Shown here one piece after another: positions 8,201-17,752 of a stretch of DNA of 26,152 nt. The notes under the pieces were generated by a model. It did not search any database. It saw nothing but the letters and a program-made list of their open reading frames with translations, and had not been told where the DNA came from. Source of the stretch: Treponema sp. (GTDB lineage Bacteria; Spirochaetota; Spirochaetia; Treponematales; Breznakiellaceae); NCBI GenBank assembly GCA_031272575.1, contig JAISTO010000173.1, positions 1 to 26,152 of the forward strand, read 5' to 3'. A program made the position numbers and the translations under genes. How positions within the stretch are numbered: position 1 is the stretch's first letter; the number at the start of each line of letters is the position of its first letter.

Positions 8201-11200
8201 CCTCGACAATCTGGCGCGCGTAGACCGCGACTTTCTTTGCCTCGCGCACGGAGATGGCCTGGGCGCTTTCACGCGCCAGGGTCTGCGCCTGCGCGGTTAC
8301 CGCGCTCTTTTCCCATGCGCCGCCGCTTGCAAGGCCCCTGCGTACCTGCGTCGAGACGCCGGCGCCGAGCCCGATGAGCGTTTCCATTGCGCCGCTCATG
8401 TTGGCGATGCCCGCTTTGGAGAGGAAGCCGGAGAGCATGGCCTCCGCGTCCTCCGGGGTGAATGCGGTTACCGTGCTGATGGGCTGCCGCGTGTCCAGGT
8501 AGCGCGCGGAGGCTTCGGCGGACGCGCCGAGCAGATTCAGCATCGCCTCGTCCGAGCCGCTCATGACGGCTTCCTCGGCCTGGGCGATCCATTCCTCTTT
8601 ACGGAGCAGGCCCTCGAGGCAGGCGTCGTTCCAGGACGCAATCGCGTTGTTGTAGCCCTGCTGGAAGTTCCGCTTCCAGTTGGCGTAAGACGCGTTCATT
8701 TGCTCGAGGCTTTCTTTCCAGTCCTGACGGCCCCGTTCGAGAATAAGCGCGGACGCGTTTTGCCAGGATTCATACTTCTGCCCCAGTTCGTGAATCTGTA
8801 TACTCCACTCATCCATACGCGCGGAAAGTTCCTCGGAGTAACGGTCAGCGTAGAGACTCTGCATCAGAGTGAGGTAATCCTGCGCGGTGATACTAAACTG
8901 TTGGTTAGAAAATTGACTATTGGTCATAACCTGCTGGAGGTTTGCGATGATGACATTGCCCATGTTTTGCAGATGCGTCTTTGCCGACGCGCTTTCTCTG
9001 CCGTACGCATTGGCAAGCGCGAGGGCAAGTGTTTCCGCGTCAACAGTACCGGCAAGGTACGCCTCGTAGACACTCTGATATGCCGCCTCCGCAATCTGGC
9101 GCCGCGCTTCCTGCGTGGAGAAGGTATCATTCAATGCGGTCAGCGTTCCGTTTCGTTTCTGTAAGGCCCAGGCCGCAAGCCCGTTTAAGCCTTCGATAGC
9201 GTTTGTGTAGGACGTATCGCTTTCACTCTGCATGGCAAGCCACAGCGTCTCCAGATGATTCAGATCGGCGGTGTTGTATTTGCCGGTCAGAGAGAGCGCG
9301 TTCGCAATGACGTCCCAGGTGAGGGTTTCCCCCTCCGGGGCCTCTCCGCTGCGGATCGCGTACTCTTCCGCGGCCGCTTCGTACGCGGACAGCGCGTTGA
9401 CAAAAGAATCAACATCGTTGTTAAGAGAGTCCGTGCCCTGCTGCATTTTTGCGGCCAGGGCATCGTAAGGTACCTTTGCTTTATTTTTCGTATAGTCGAG
9501 TTTTTCGGTGAGCGCCTTTCGCAGCCACCACATAAACGCGTCGCGTCTTTTTCGATAGGACTTATAGGCGATATCGTACGCGTACTTGTATTCATAGTAT
9601 TCCGAGACACGGGCGAAATTCTCCGCGCCTTCCCCGCCGCCGCCAAGCAGAGTGAGTATGGTGTAAAATTCGAGATAGCGCTTCTCTTCATCAGTTAAAC
9701 TTTCGTACGCTTCTTTTTGCGTGAAATATAAAAGTCCCTGATAACTCTGGTTCACCTCTTTCAGTTTGGTAAACTCTTTTGAAATAATCAGGTTGTCCAT
9801 ATAGTCAAAAACACCCTCGGTTTCCATGTTGCCGAGTGAGCCGTTTTGCAGTTCTTCCGCATGGTGCACCTGTTCCTGAAGCCACGTTACCTCTTTGTTT
9901 TCATTCGCTAAACTCCAGACAAGGTAATCGCGGGCAAGGCCCCATTGCAGGTACATTTCCTGATTGAGTGCCATCTGATCGAGGAATACCGCCAACTGGC
10001 GTATCGCCAGTTCCATAGCGCTGGCGGCTTCCGGTTCTCTGGACACATCATTAAGCGCGTTGAAGTATTCGACAAGCGCGCTGATACTGTCGTCGGTGTT
10101 TTCGGCAAGGATGAAATCAGTGGTGTGTTCACCGTTGCTGCCAGAGTTCTGAAGCCACGCTATCATATAGGCGGCGTCCCGTTGAGTGAAGTAGCTGCCC
10201 GATGCGGTACCCGTTGTGCGGGCGAATTCGAGGAGGCCGTCGTTCACGCGGATCATATCGAGGATAGTCCATGCTGATTTTTCAGTGGAGCCGAGTTTCG
10301 ACGGATCCAGATTGAAGGACACGCCGAACGCGGCCAATTGTTCGAGATAGTTTTCGTACTGCCGCTGGGCTTCGGCCAACTGCTTTGCCGCGGAACTGCT
10401 CAGCGTTTCAGCCGCGTCGATGACGAAAAGCAGGTCCGCGTAATCAGCGCCGTAGGCGGCGTATAAACTTTGATAGGATGCTTCCGCGAAGGGGCGCGTA
10501 GTCTCCCCTGCCGCGTAGAGCGCTTTCAGCGCGTCCAGAGCCTGCAGCGCTTTTTCCTTGTTGGCTTTCGCGTAGGCCGCTTCCTCCGCGGGGCTCCGGT
10601 CGGGATTCAAGTCCGCGGCATCCACGGTCCCGGCGTCGAGGTATGCGGTCGCGGCCCAGCGGCGAATCGCGTCCTGTTTCTGGTACTCGAAGTCCGCGCT
10701 CTGCATGGCATCGTATGCGTCTTTGCTCTCTTTGTAGAGCGCGTCGTACGCAAGAGCCGCGGCGGAAAACGCTTCGCGTAACGCTGCCTGCTCCGCGCCA
10801 AGTTGCTCAAATGCCGCGTTCATCTCGCGAAGCTCCGCTTCTTTTTCCGCAAGCGCGGACTCGGTTGTACCGTCGTCGCTTGCAAAGAGCGAAATGATAT
10901 AATCGAGATTGCTTATCGTTCCCGCGAGGGAAGTCTCGATGTTCCGCTGCGCGAGGATTTTTCCCTGTTCCGCGGCGATCTCGTCTTCGAGCGCCGTGGT
11001 ATCATTCCGCGGCAGCACTGAGTCATCCCAGGCAAGCGTGGGATTGGCAAGATAGCGAGCGATGCTTTGGTTGAGGGCAGCTTCAGCGTCAGTGTCGGCG
11101 CTGTTGAAGTAAATGTCGAACATTTCGGAAAGCCGCGCCAGGCTGCGCGCCGAGTCGTTGTAGTAATCAGCGAGGAGGGCGCCGCCGATTGACGCGGCGG

Positions 11201-14200
11201 ATTTGAGCGCGGCGGCGTCTCCTTCAGGATCGGAGGAGGCCGCGGACTGCGCGATGAGTTCACGCCAGTGCTGGTAACCGGAGAGTTCCGCCTGCTGAAT
11301 AAGCGCCTCGCTCTCTTCCCAGGCGGCGGCAAAGGTATACTGGTAAATCAGCGCGTTCATGACATTGGCGTATTCGGCGTATTGCGCGTCGCTCATATCG
11401 GCGACAGCGCCGCCGCTGGTGATTTCAAAAAGGTATAATTGATTCAGGACCGCCGTGCTGCTCATTGTAAGATTCTTGCCCGCGAGCAATGCCTTTACCG
11501 CCGCGTACTCGACAAGCGTGGTCTTCCACGAGTCGTACTCGGTCTGCACATACTCGGGCAGCGCGGACATAATCGCGTCAAGTTCCAGCAGGAAAGACAC
11601 AAGCCCATCCTGAATAGAAGCGGGATATGCATTGAAGAGATAAGCGGCTATGGTTTTGCTGTCAGGCAGCAGCGCGCCGCTCCTGCTCGAGGGGAGTCCT
11701 TTTGTATTGAAAAAACCAATCAGCGCGGTAATGGCGTTTTCTTTTTCCTGGGCGGCATCCACCTTGAGCGCCTCGAGTTCCGCGATACGGCCGGCGAGCG
11801 CGTTCCGTGCCGCGTCGAGCGCATCGCGCGCCTCGAGTAACGCCGCGCTTTCACTCTGCGGCTCCTCGCCTTCGCCAGGGGGGGGAGGGGTCAAAGCGGT
11901 AACCTCGGCCTCCCGCTCCGCGGCAGCGGAGACGAGTTCGGCAAGCGAGGCATAGCCTTCGCCGCCCTGCACAAGAAACGCGAACTGCTCAGCGCGCTCC
12001 TCCAGCGCTTCTATCGCGCCGAGTGCGGCTAACTTGCTGAGCAGGGCGGCATAGATGCTCGTGTCCCCTTCGCCCGCAAGCGCTTTTACGGCGGCGCTCA
12101 TTTCGAGGATGGTTTTGTTCAGTTCGCTTTTTGCTTCTTCCACACGGATGGTCTTGCTGAGCGCCGCCAAATCGTTGTACTCCTGATTCAGGCGCGCCAT
12201 CTCGTCTTCCATGTCCGCGAGTTTTTGCGCACCCTCGGCGAGTTCCTGTTTCAACTGAGCGGTCAGTTCGCCTGCCGCGCCGAGGCGGGCAAGCACGTCA
12301 TTGTAGTTGGCGGCCGCGTCGTCGTAGGCAGCCTTCGTTTCCTGCAGGAGCGCGATGCTCTCGCCTTCGGTCGTCCGGCCCGCGCTGAGGTCGTTGGCGT
12401 ACGCAAGCACGGCCTCCGCAATCTGCAGGCGGCGATCCCAGTAGCGGCTCTCGGCCTGCACCCGCAGCAGTTCCGTCTGGTAACTGTCAAGGTAGAAATT
12501 CTCGCTCGAGGCGGCGCTGGAGAGCACACTGTTGAGCGGCGCGTTTCCGAGGGCGCTATAGTACTCGCTCACCATCGCGTCCCGGACTTCCAGGGCGCGC
12601 GCGTAGTAGGCGCGGTACAGATTCGTCCACTCCCGCATTTCAGAGAGCGCGTTGTACCCTTTCTCAATTCCATACTCGGCGCAGAAGGCCAGTTCCGATT
12701 CCAGCCATGCGTCGAAGGCATCGCTAAAAAAATCGGGCAGCGTCATTCTGTTTTGCAGTCCGGTATCCGCGTGCGCGATAATGTCATCAATATATTCTGA
12801 CAGGTCTTTTGTCTCTATTGGTTTTTCTTCGGGGAGAGTGGGGATAATGGTAAGCCGCAGCGTATTGCCAGAGGAAAATTCCAACTCGCTGAGGTCAGAT
12901 TTATCCAACAGCAGACTGAGAAGCGTTTTTACATCAATTTTTTCACTGGTGACTTTTTTATTTCCTATAACGACAAAATTGTTTATTATATCCACAATAT
13001 CCACATTGGCCAAAGTGTCAATAATGGGTTCTGATTTTTCAAATGATCGGTATTTTTCAAATGACGCGATGTACTCATCCATCCAAAAACTCATGCTCTC
13101 GTTGGATTGAGTCATAACGCTGCCGCAGGTCTGGTACATTGAAATCCAGGCCTGCACCGCTTCGCTTACCGCGGCAAGCCGCACGGACGCGTCTTTTTCG
13201 AACTCGGCCTTCGCGTCCTCCATGGCGCGGGCCAGTTCCTCGGAGGCTTTTCGAAAGACCTCCTCGCCGGACGCGAACAACTCCTGCGCCTTCGCTTCCC
13301 AGGCGGCGCGTTCGGCGTCGAACTGCTCGTACGCGGCGGCCCAGACCGCCTCGCTCTCGCTGAAGACGCGGCCGGTTTCCTGCTCCCACTCGAAGCGGCT
13401 CACGTAGAACTGCTCCTCCGCGCTCTCCCAGGCGCGCAGGCCCCGCTCGAACTGCTCGCGGTACTGGGCAAGCCAGTCCTCGCCGGCAATGCTCAGGTCA
13501 TCCGCGTTCGCGTCCAGGCCCGCGATCTTCGCCTGCAGGCTCGAAAGACCCTCGTCGCAGGACGCGCGCACGGACTCGATGAGCCGGCTCGTAATCGCGG
13601 CCGCGGTTTCGTCCTCGCTCTTTTTGCGGAGGCTGTACAAATCGTCGGCGTAGCGGGAGAACGCGATGCGCTCCTCGCGCGAGGCGAGCGCCTCCAGTTC
13701 GCTTTGCAGGGTGCCGATCGCCGCCGCGGCCGCGCCGCTCAGGGCCTCGAGAAAGCGGCCGCGGTTTTCCTCGGTGATGTAGGCCAGCAGTTCCGGGAAA
13801 AGCCCCTCGATGCCGGCGCTGAGTTCGTCCGCGTAACGGCCGGCCTCGCTGTAGACCGCGGCGGCAACGCGCTCGCGCCAGGCTGCCTGGCCCGCGGCCG
13901 CCTCCTCCTCGTCCGTGCGGATGATCAGCGGGTCACCCGTTTCCGGATCGCGGAGGATATTGCCCTGCTCGTCTTTCTGATAGAGCAGGTCTTTACCCGC
14001 GTCCCGCACTTCCTGCGACACGCCCGCGACATAACTCTGGACATCAGAGTTGAAGAACCGCGTGAAAAGCCATTGCGTGAATCGCTTTTCCAGTTCCGCC
14101 TCGCCTGTCTGCGCGAGGGCTTCTCTTGCCGCTTCACGAGTTTCGGGATCGTCGTACATGGCAAGTATGAACGACTCCCAGCCGGCAGCGGCTTCCGCAA

Positions 14201-14414
14201 AGCCGCTCCGGGCTTCCGCGAGCCATTTTTCAGGCGTTACTTCGCGGTCGGCCCGGTCGAACACGTACCCAAAGCCCGACAGGTCGAAACCCGAGGGCAA
14301 GGGCAGCCCCTGCGGAAACGCAAGGGTCGGCGCAAGAAAGAAAAGGATCGCCGCGGCGATGCCGCGAATCCATCCGTAGCCTTTTCTTTCGTAAGATGGT
14401 TTTGTGATCTGCAT
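5298..14414 (-). CDS. Giant exported coiled-coil protein with variable-looking tip resembling an L,D-transpeptidase
   Basis: A 3038-residue protein, last gene of the operon. The start is fixed by AAGGAG six bases upstream of the ATG, 14 bases after the preceding stop. Order seen: signal peptide or anchor (about 16-36, GIAAAILFFLAPTLAF); long Ala/Glu/Ala-rich helical and coiled-coil body (about 40-2150) with regularly spaced tryptophans (for example 325-425 and 1870-1955); Gly/Ala hydrophobic region (about 2250-2420); a segment with HFGKDGF and IGTGGLDTSIG (about 2490-2515); an HESYRNGEDDGEAGQ segment near 2608; then an AT-rich end. The last 170 or so residues contain TLSGQIISEYYIEG, VAPGDFYLG (about 2922-2930), MHSN with His2982 and SDGCFIM with Cys3001, an order and spacing like YkuD L,D-transpeptidases. 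The body may belong to the long spirochaetal family TIGR04388 (from memory, unverified). The gene is intact with no frameshift. Likely periplasmic or surface. Confidence 0.75.
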   Translation of the reverse strand: MQITKPSYERKGYGWIRGIAAAILFFLAPTLAFPQGLPLPSGFDLSGFGYVFDRADREVTPEKWLAEARSGFAEAAAGWESFILAMYDDPETREAAREALAQTGEAELEKRFTQWLFTRFFNSDVQSYVAGVSQEVRDAGKDLLYQKDEQGNILRDPETGDPLIIRTDEEEAAAGQAAWRERVAAAVYSEAGRYADELSAGIEGLFPELLAYITEENRGRFLEALSGAAAAAIGTLQSELEALASREERIAFSRYADDLYSLRKKSEDETAAAITSRLIESVRASCDEGLSSLQAKIAGLDANADDLSIAGEDWLAQYREQFERGLRAWESAEEQFYVSRFEWEQETGRVFSESEAVWAAAYEQFDAERAAWEAKAQELFASGEEVFRKASEELARAMEDAKAEFEKDASVRLAAVSEAVQAWISMYQTCGSVMTQSNESMSFWMDEYIASFEKYRSFEKSEPIIDTLANVDIVDIINNFVVIGNKKVTSEKIDVKTLLSLLLDKSDLSELEFSSGNTLRLTIIPTLPEEKPIETKDLSEYIDDIIAHADTGLQNRMTLPDFFSDAFDAWLESELAFCAEYGIEKGYNALSEMREWTNLYRAYYARALEVRDAMVSEYYSALGNAPLNSVLSSAASSENFYLDSYQTELLRVQAESRYWDRRLQIAEAVLAYANDLSAGRTTEGESIALLQETKAAYDDAAANYNDVLARLGAAGELTAQLKQELAEGAQKLADMEDEMARLNQEYNDLAALSKTIRVEEAKSELNKTILEMSAAVKALAGEGDTSIYAALLSKLAALGAIEALEERAEQFAFLVQGGEGYASLAELVSAAAEREAEVTALTPPPPGEGEEPQSESAALLEARDALDAARNALAGRIAELEALKVDAAQEKENAITALIGFFNTKGLPSSRSGALLPDSKTIAAYLFNAYPASIQDGLVSFLLELDAIMSALPEYVQTEYDSWKTTLVEYAAVKALLAGKNLTMSSTAVLNQLYLFEITSGGAVADMSDAQYAEYANVMNALIYQYTFAAAWEESEALIQQAELSGYQHWRELIAQSAASSDPEGDAAALKSAASIGGALLADYYNDSARSLARLSEMFDIYFNSADTDAEAALNQSIARYLANPTLAWDDSVLPRNDTTALEDEIAAEQGKILAQRNIETSLAGTISNLDYIISLFASDDGTTESALAEKEAELREMNAAFEQLGAEQAALREAFSAAALAYDALYKESKDAYDAMQSADFEYQKQDAIRRWAATAYLDAGTVDAADLNPDRSPAEEAAYAKANKEKALQALDALKALYAAGETTRPFAEASYQSLYAAYGADYADLLFVIDAAETLSSSAAKQLAEAQRQYENYLEQLAAFGVSFNLDPSKLGSTEKSAWTILDMIRVNDGLLEFARTTGTASGSYFTQRDAAYMIAWLQNSGSNGEHTTDFILAENTDDSISALVEYFNALNDVSREPEAASAMELAIRQLAVFLDQMALNQEMYLQWGLARDYLVWSLANENKEVTWLQEQVHHAEELQNGSLGNMETEGVFDYMDNLIISKEFTKLKEVNQSYQGLLYFTQKEAYESLTDEEKRYLEFYTILTLLGGGGEGAENFARVSEYYEYKYAYDIAYKSYRKRRDAFMWWLRKALTEKLDYTKNKAKVPYDALAAKMQQGTDSLNNDVDSFVNALSAYEAAAEEYAIRSGEAPEGETLTWDVIANALSLTGKYNTADLNHLETLWLAMQSESDTSYTNAIEGLNGLAAWALQKRNGTLTALNDTFSTQEARRQIAEAAYQSVYEAYLAGTVDAETLALALANAYGRESASAKTHLQNMGNVIIANLQQVMTNSQFSNQQFSITAQDYLTLMQSLYADRYSEELSARMDEWSIQIHELGQKYESWQNASALILERGRQDWKESLEQMNASYANWKRNFQQGYNNAIASWNDACLEGLLRKEEWIAQAEEAVMSGSDEAMLNLLGASAEASARYLDTRQPISTVTAFTPEDAEAMLSGFLSKAGIANMSGAMETLIGLGAGVSTQVRRGLASGGAWEKSAVTAQAQTLARESAQAISVREAKKVAVYARQIVEDALEQLKANVKFANEGFGENMDDLFVFAGQFVKQGRNYVKDVIVHSTLIDNVITERAKVEVYNEYVMPEITDQPDLSDAALNGLGSIAIDRLLQAALEGVQKMTEQIFGNTEEHIDGEFTGHIGEAPDFEAETDGTGECGRLVSEYYKWAQKEAEGLAKMNVPGYSKPMWDDRDSWMKAPSIRSIVDIGVSIAVSALGLLSAAFTGPLGVISAIATVAALNTADDLVFNALDVEYKQKTWDEFGVETGKTLLTNVVSASAGVLGSALTGGLSTLAGNITKAAGWTSSFAQNISTVAVKTTVAGVQTAFTTAANATIQSVQYSHEGGFSWNGDTFLAGLDSTWKGSLTSMTSALVGTSLNTGLTGFHSDYHFNGAKLNSLISGAAAQGVNLALGGDFTLNVLNTDLFSNNEEWASGLFELHFGKDGFSANIGTGGLDTSIGSLVRAAAGAETWKVNLDLLASKQEESKLYASQLRTLYSGDAKNRAEYDNILAGRTNVEMRDVAETQSIRDKKTGIKTIYLGNDARNSSGDFDLNVWFAHESYRNGEDDGEAGQIQERDAAVTGHINTALELMGTYGKDSISNSLSKEALLYKIAEKVGSTQTMNNILNSYDTEEDFWKTKLYANGNNEVVPDGKKEMTLEYLDKKGNAVSSYTPEGQQVSLYDMAGALVYGITIDQALTLLADHPDFYAVYQEILYDSDDLTEAQWYNKIGALLLEASGRDPKTGKSVTTDSATTPITIAHPAILQDLGSLYANVDSDGYLTYSTIKAYVHRYQASYESWSDYEKDENKENQAKDEVIYVQQTLSGQIISEYYIEGVQTVDNMRKKSPEDDKNLYDQKSATKGYENYQGGTVAPGDFYLGYYAQSQNKQFQGIVDDVNNAVLIINDATTLAGETIGKNGTTATNKEPWEMHSNYNAKYKKDYNSYYSDGCFIMSTEKMNAMLAYLSSIGLKKGVQIKTTLSDFSDYD

Positions 14415-14428
14415 AATTTACTCCTTGT

Positions 14429-17400
14429 CTATAAAATGAGCCCCTCGTACGAGGAACTTTTCAAATGATTAGGGAGTGGGAAGTAGGGAGTAGGGAATAG
14501 TTTTCCCATCAGTTGACTCCAGCCGGCGATGCCGGCGGGGATGAGGATAAGTGACACAAGGCATGAAGCCGCCACTCCCGCCGCCGTCACCAGGGACAGG
14601 ACACGCACCGAGGCGTTGGCGGCTTCAGGCAAAAATAAAAAGGGCGCCGCACCGGCTATGGTCGTTCCCGCGGTGGCTATGAGCGAAGAGAGTTTCCCTC
14701 TTAGAATGATGTAGGCGCGGCGCACGGCAAGTACGGAACCCCTTTGTAAAAACGGTTTGAAACAGTCGCCGACCAGGGCGGCCGCGTTGACGGCCATGCC
14801 GCTGACCGCGACAAAGGCGCAGGCGGCGGCGGCGTTGAATGAAATGCCCAGCGCGGCCATGACGAGGACCGGCGCCGCGATGGAGACCGGTACCACCGCC
14901 AGCACGAGCAGGGGCAGTTTCAGTGACTCGTTGACCGCCGCGATGAACATGAAGCAGAACAGTATCGCGAGCAGAAAATGATTGCGGGTCCGCGAGAGCG
15001 CCTCCGCCCTTTCGACAGCGTCCTCGTCAAAGGTGACGCTGTACGAGGGGGGCAGTTCGAGGGCCGCGAGCGCGGGCAGGACGCGCGCCTTGACCACACG
15101 GGGGTCCAGCGCCGGGGTGCGGATCGTAATCGAGGCGCTGCGCCGGCGGTTCTCGCGGTAGATCGAGGAGAGCCCCGGGCCGAGCCGCTCCTCCATGACG
15201 GCGCTGCCTGACACGACGGGGCTGACCGCGCAGTCCCGCGCCTCGTCACGAGAGGGCAGCGCATAGCCGCCGGCGCCCAGGGGCGCGAGGCCGCGGATAC
15301 GCACATCGGTTTCGCCCTGCGAGTCGATGCGCTTGTACGCGACCGGGCCGTAAACCCCGCGCCGCAGTTCCCCCGCGGCCTCCCCTGCCGAGAGGCCCGC
15401 GGCCGCGAGTTTCTCCCGCCGGGGGAGGTACTCGAGGGATTGCGCACCCTCTTTGAAGTTGAGCACCGTCTCGCGAACCAGGGGGGCAAGTCCCGCGCAG
15501 AGCGATGCGGCCTTGCGCGCCAGGTCCCGACACACCGCGTTTTCGTCACCGGCGATGCTGAGGGTCCAGAGGCGCTCCGAGCCGGCCCCCTCGGGGATAT
15601 GGATGAAGCCCCCGGGGATATCGCTCTCCCGTATGAGCGCGGCGGTCTTGTCGGCATTGAGGACGCGCGGGTCGAAGGAGACGAGCGCGGAGCCTGAGCC
15701 GGTGCGCGCGCTCGTCTGCACATGGCGGACGCCCGGCGCATCTTTCAGTTTGAGCGCCCAGTTGCCGAGCAGGCGATCCGCCTCCTCCTTGAGGAGCGCC
15801 CCCTCGAACTCGATGTGAGTGTACACCGAGTCCTGCGACGCGGCCCCGCCGGTGTCCGCGCCGGATTTCACGAGGGCCGCGATGCCCCCGGCCGTGAGCG
15901 CGGCGCAGACCAGCAGCGGCACGAGGGGGCGCTTCACGCTGACCGCGGCCATGCGGGCCAGGAGCCGGAGCCCCCGGCGCTTGAGGCGGGTCACGAGATA
16001 TGCCCTCCTCCCCTTTGGGGAGGGTAGGGAGGGGTTGGGGGAGACTCCCCGGTCAAGTGGGGGCGTTGCGGGGGCGGACGAATATGCGTGCGCATGGTCG
16101 GCCTGGAGGTTGCGCGTTGCGCACCCTCCATGCTCTTTTTCCAAGCGGGCGAGAAAATTGCCCCCGCTGGGGGGGGGAGCGTAGAACGGCGCGGGGGGGC
16201 GGGGACGTTGTGGGGGCGTTGCACGCAACGCCCCCACGGGGGGGGGACTCCCCGCGCCGTTCGCAGCGAGGGGGGGGGCTCCCCCCCTCATACCCCCATT
16301 GGCGATGAGGGGCGGCAAGAGGAAGAGGGCGGCCAGCAGTGCCGCGAGGGACACGCTGCCGAGGGCCCACACGATGGGGGTGATGTCAGCGGCAGGCGCG
16401 TAACCGGCCAGGGGGAGGAGCGCGATGATGGTGGTGACGGTGCCGGCGATGAGGGGCGGGCGGACGCGGCGGAGGCGGGCGCGGAAGGCCGCGAGGGGCT
16501 GCGCGATGCACTCGGCGCTTAAGACGATGGGGTCGATGGCGCTGCCGATGCCGACCGCGAGGCCCGCCAGGAGCGCGCGGGAGGGGCGCAGCCCGAAGAG
16601 CGCGAGGAGCGCGGCGGATACGAGCGCCGCGAAGGGGACGAGCAGGCCGCAGAGGAGGACGCGGGGGCCTGCCGCGCGCGCGACGAAGAGGGTGCCCAGG
16701 CAGGCGAGCAGCGCCGCGCCGAGGGCCGCGCTGAACACGGAACGGTACGCCTTCGTTTCCTCCGCGCCCCGGTCTTCGAGCACCAAAAACTCCAGCGGGA
16801 GCGATTGGAGTTTTTTGATTTCCGCGTTGAGGCGGCGTGAGAGCGCCCCGGGGTCCGCGCCGGAGGCCGCAAGCATCGAGAGCACCGCGGCGGGGCGGCC
16901 GTCCAGCCGGCCGAGCGAGTCACCCTGGCGCTCCTGCTCCGTTATCGCCGCGAAGTCCCGCAGCCTGACCAGGCCCCCGGACGCGGACGCGACGCACTGC
17001 GAGGCAAGCCCGTCCAGCGTGTCGTAACGGCCGTCAATCGACACGTAGAGGTCCCGCTCCCCTTCGGGAAAGGCCCCCCCCGGGTACACGAGGTCGTTCC
17101 AGGCCAGCGCCTGCGCCGCCTCCGCGGGGCCTATGCCGAGGGCGCCGGCCGCCTTCTGGTCAAGGGTGACGATGATCTCGTTCACCCCAGGCCCGGCGAT
17201 GATCACCTCGCCGGCGCCCTCGATGCTCTCGAGCGCGGGCTTCACCTCTTTCGTGAGCAGTTGCCCGAGGCCGCGCGGCTCAGCAGGCGCGCCGGGCGCG
17301 TCCTTCTTCCAGACCGCCGCGGTCCAGACCGGCGCGAGCGAGTTATCCGAGGGGTGAATCTCCGGGCGCTGCGCGGACGAGGGGAGCGTTTCGTAGACCC

Positions 17401-17752
17401 GCTCGACCGCGTCGCGGAGCGCGTCGTACGCGCCGGCACCACGGCGCTTCCAAAACGCGCCCCCCCGCGGGCGAAAACTGACGAAGACCCGCGCCTGATC
17501 CTTCTCGCTGGACGAGACTATGCGCCGCACCCCCGGCAGCGCGGCAAGCGCGTCCTCCAGGGGGATCGCCGCGCTCCGCTCCATCTCCCGCGCGTCCATG
17601 CCGTAGTGCCTCAGGATGACCGTATAGCCTTCCGCCGAGCCCCCCGCCCCGCCCGCCTCAGGCCGGGCCAGCACCACCACCGCAAACACCGCTATCCCAA
17701 TCAACAGACAGAGCGCCGGCACCCGCCGCTCATACCAGGATTTTTTGGTCAT
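14429..17752 (-). CDS. RND permease-like protein, divergent second subunit
   Basis: A 1107-residue inner membrane protein with the RND two-fold layout: N-terminal TM helix (about 10-28), periplasmic porter region, TM bundle (about 340-480), central linker, second TM helix (about 605-625), second porter region, TM bundle (about 925-1085). TM4 has GIGSAIDPIVLSAE with only one acid (Asp407) where AcrB has two; TM10 has GMAVNAAALVGD with Asn989 at the position of AcrB Lys940. The standard proton relay is therefore incomplete. About 105 residues of Pro/Gly-rich, repeat-derived sequence lie in the central linker (about 481-588) and the tail FPTPYFPLPN is heptamer-repeat-derived. Its ATG overlaps the stop of the other RND gene (ATGA). 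A heteromeric pump, as in MdtBC, is the natural guess. It could also be a non-transporting partner. Confidence 0.8.
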   Translation of the reverse strand: MTKKSWYERRVPALCLLIGIAVFAVVVLARPEAGGAGGSAEGYTVILRHYGMDAREMERSAAIPLEDALAALPGVRRIVSSSEKDQARVFVSFRPRGGAFWKRRGAGAYDALRDAVERVYETLPSSAQRPEIHPSDNSLAPVWTAAVWKKDAPGAPAEPRGLGQLLTKEVKPALESIEGAGEVIIAGPGVNEIIVTLDQKAAGALGIGPAEAAQALAWNDLVYPGGAFPEGERDLYVSIDGRYDTLDGLASQCVASASGGLVRLRDFAAITEQERQGDSLGRLDGRPAAVLSMLAASGADPGALSRRLNAEIKKLQSLPLEFLVLEDRGAEETKAYRSVFSAALGAALLACLGTLFVARAAGPRVLLCGLLVPFAALVSAALLALFGLRPSRALLAGLAVGIGSAIDPIVLSAECIAQPLAAFRARLRRVRPPLIAGTVTTIIALLPLAGYAPAADITPIVWALGSVSLAALLAALFLLPPLIANGGMRGGAPPLAANGAGSPPPVGALRATPPQRPRPPAPFYAPPPSGGNFLARLEKEHGGCATRNLQADHAHAYSSAPATPPLDRGVSPNPSLPSPKGRRAYLVTRLKRRGLRLLARMAAVSVKRPLVPLLVCAALTAGGIAALVKSGADTGGAASQDSVYTHIEFEGALLKEEADRLLGNWALKLKDAPGVRHVQTSARTGSGSALVSFDPRVLNADKTAALIRESDIPGGFIHIPEGAGSERLWTLSIAGDENAVCRDLARKAASLCAGLAPLVRETVLNFKEGAQSLEYLPRREKLAAAGLSAGEAAGELRRGVYGPVAYKRIDSQGETDVRIRGLAPLGAGGYALPSRDEARDCAVSPVVSGSAVMEERLGPGLSSIYRENRRRSASITIRTPALDPRVVKARVLPALAALELPPSYSVTFDEDAVERAEALSRTRNHFLLAILFCFMFIAAVNESLKLPLLVLAVVPVSIAAPVLVMAALGISFNAAAACAFVAVSGMAVNAAALVGDCFKPFLQRGSVLAVRRAYIILRGKLSSLIATAGTTIAGAAPFLFLPEAANASVRVLSLVTAAGVAASCLVSLILIPAGIAGWSQLMGKLFPTPYFPLPNHLKSSSYEGLIL
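14471..14500. repeat. Heptamer tandem repeat at the 3' end of the second RND gene
   Basis: Four 7-base units (AGGGAGT, GGGAAGT, AGGGAGT, AGGGAAT). They are translated on the - strand as the protein's C-terminal FPTPYFPLPN, just before the stop. The same unit family recurs at 26117-26152. Confidence 0.75.
15990..16310. repeat. Poly-G/palindrome-rich insertion inside the second RND gene
   Basis: About 320 bases of low-complexity sequence in frame in the central linker. It includes three runs of nine G (16169-16177, 16238-16246, 16270-16278), a run of seven C (16281-16287), a degenerate REP-like copy (about 16044-16066, translated TPPLDRGVSP on the - strand) and a 13-bp palindrome (16210-16237). 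None of it resembles RND sequence. Confidence 0.7.
16210..16237. repeat. 13-bp inverted repeat within the linker insertion
   Basis: GTGGGGGCGTTGC (16210-16222) and GCAACGCCCCCAC (16225-16237) are perfect complements separated by two bases. A related GTGGGGGCGTTGCG occurs at 16057-16070, so the unit is repeated within the insertion. Confidence 0.7.

Noticed and set aside
8067..9164. 365-codon open frame on the + strand opposite the giant gene
   Set aside because: It lies wholly antisense to a continuous 3038-codon frame; its residues look like a reversed copy of Ala/Glu-rich codons and it lacks a convincing ribosome binding site. Same reasoning for 12225-12800 and 9255-9698.
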